From: an uncultured Paracoccaceae bacterium
GTDB taxonomy: Bacteria; Pseudomonadota; Alphaproteobacteria; Rhodobacterales; Rhodobacteraceae
Direction of reading: 5' to 3'
NCBI GenBank assembly: GCA_937927675.1
Contig: CALBSG010000134.1
Location: 1 to 6,735, forward strand
DNA length: 6,735 nucleotides
Below the pieces are notes generated by a model. That model was not told the origin of the DNA, ran no database searches, and was given only the letters and a program-made list of their open reading frames with translations. The stretch's first letter is position 1. Each line of letters begins with the position of its first letter. Made by a program: the position numbers and the translations under genes. This document shows positions 5,832 through 6,735 of the stretch, piece after piece.

Positions 5832-6735
5832 ATGCTTTCAAGAACCGCCGACAATCTTTACTGGATCGCCCGCTATATGGAGCGCGCCGAAACCGCTGCG
5901 CGACTGTTGGAGGTCGGGGCGCGGATTGCGCTTTTGCCCACCGCCGTGGGGTATCGCAGCGATTGGGACAGCCTGCTTCGTGCGGCGGGCAGTGCCACGG
6001 GATACGCCGCGAAATATGGCGCGGCCGATCAGAAAGCCATCGAAAGCTGGCTGTTTTTCGACCGCGACAACCCGAACTCGGTGGCAAGTTGCCTGACGGC
6101 GGCGCGGGAAAATGGCCGCATCGTGCGTACCGCTTTGACGCAGCAGGTTTGGGATGCGTTGAACACCGCCTTTCAGGAGTTGCGCCAGATCGAGGCGCGG
6201 CGCGAAAAGGCGGAGCTTTCGCGCCTGACCGATTGGGTGATGAAGCAGGCCGCCATGGTGCGGGGGGCGATTGACGGCACGATCCTGCGCAATGACGGCT
6301 TCAATTTTCTGAACATCGGTTACTATCTGGAACGCGGCGATGCGACCGCGCGTCTGATGGATGTGAAATACTATGTCCTGCTGCCGCGCGCCGAATACAT
6401 CGGAACCGGCCTTGATAACGACCAGTGGCTGATGCTGCTGCGGGGGCTTGGCGCGCATCGGGCGTTTCACTGGGCCTATGGCGGCGAGGTGACCTCGGCC
6501 AAGATCGCGCATTTTCTTATTTTGAACCCGCAAAGCCCGCGCAGCCTGATCACCTGCGTGGCGGGGCTGAACAACCACCTGATGCGACTTGCAAAGGCCT
6601 ATGGCCGCGAAACCCCGGCGCAGGCCGCCAGCGCGCATCTTTTGGCGGGGCTGGAAGGGCTGTCGACCGATCATATCTTTGACGAAGGCCTGCACGAGTT
6701 TTTGACCCGCTTCATCACGGAAAGTGCGGCCTTGG
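5832..6735 (+). CDS. Alpha-E domain protein (DUF403), 3' end beyond window
   Basis: An open frame of 301 codons runs off the window without a stop; the family is about 310-315 residues, so only the last few are missing. The start ATG 5832 lies five bases after the ATP-grasp stop, with GGAG (5820-5823) spanning the upstream gene's last codons, a translationally coupled arrangement. The N-terminus, MLSRTADNLYWIARYMERAETAARLL, is the hallmark of the alpha-E family, named for its helical make-up and conserved glutamates. A similar segment, YYLERGDATARLMDVKYY, recurs at residues 164-181, suggesting an internally repeated helical unit. No enzyme motif, signal peptide or membrane segment is seen. 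In known gene neighbourhoods the protein always partners the permuted ATP-grasp, often with a transglutaminase-like peptidase and Anbu. It has been proposed to be an accessory or catalytic part of a peptide synthesis or modification system; its activity is unknown. Confidence 0.93.
   Translation, partial: MLSRTADNLYWIARYMERAETAARLLEVGARIALLPTAVGYRSDWDSLLRAAGSATGYAAKYGAADQKAIESWLFFDRDNPNSVASCLTAARENGRIVRTALTQQVWDALNTAFQELRQIEARREKAELSRLTDWVMKQAAMVRGAIDGTILRNDGFNFLNIGYYLERGDATARLMDVKYYVLLPRAEYIGTGLDNDQWLMLLRGLGAHRAFHWAYGGEVTSAKIAHFLILNPQSPRSLITCVAGLNNHLMRLAKAYGRETPAQAASAHLLAGLEGLSTDHIFDEGLHEFLTRFITESAAL

Noticed and set aside
4357..6087. Long minus-strand open frame (576 codons) opposite the ATP-grasp and alpha-E genes
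   Set aside because: It lies antisense to two well-recognised proteins. In GC-rich DNA the opposite strand often lacks stops, and its translation is rich in His, Arg and Pro with no domain pattern.

Overview
The window reads as a chromosomal segment of an alphaproteobacterium, most likely of the Rhodobacteraceae (Rhodobacter/Roseobacter type). The DNA is GC-rich, codons prefer G or C in the third position, and the families present (alphaproteobacterial-type M3 oligoendopeptidase F, a Host_attach protein, a circularly permuted ATP-grasp with an alpha-E protein) fit that group. The assignment comes from sequence character and gene content, not from a database search.

Layout. Positions 3-1681 hold two forward genes joined by a TTGA stop/start overlap: the 3' part of a Gfo/Idh/MocA sugar-type oxidoreductase and a 315-residue protein resembling capsule-polysaccharide (KpsS/KpsC-like) enzymes. 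They look like the end of a surface-carbohydrate operon. A 200-base non-coding stretch (1682-1881) follows. Its last part can fold into a hairpin that buries the Shine-Dalgarno sequence of a small Host_attach-family gene (1882-2316). A perfect 11-bp inverted repeat (2331-2356) separates that gene from the convergent pepF gene on the minus strand (4221-2383), which encodes a zinc oligoendopeptidase with an intact HELGH site.

A 192-base divergent intergenic region (4222-4413) carries a strong terminator-like hairpin and an 11-base direct repeat, one copy of which overlaps the ribosome-binding site of the next gene. Then come two tightly coupled forward genes: a circularly permuted ATP-grasp type 2 protein (4414-5826) and an alpha-E domain protein (5832 to beyond the window end). 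In other bacteria this pair travels with a transglutaminase-like peptidase and the proteasome-like protease Anbu, and has been predicted to make and process a peptide or peptide tag. Its product and substrate are poorly known.

The genes fall into at least three transcription units: the carbohydrate pair, the stand-alone Host_attach gene and pepF convergent to it, and the ATP-grasp/alpha-E operon. No RNA genes, insertion sequences, CRISPR arrays or obvious horizontally acquired segments were seen.
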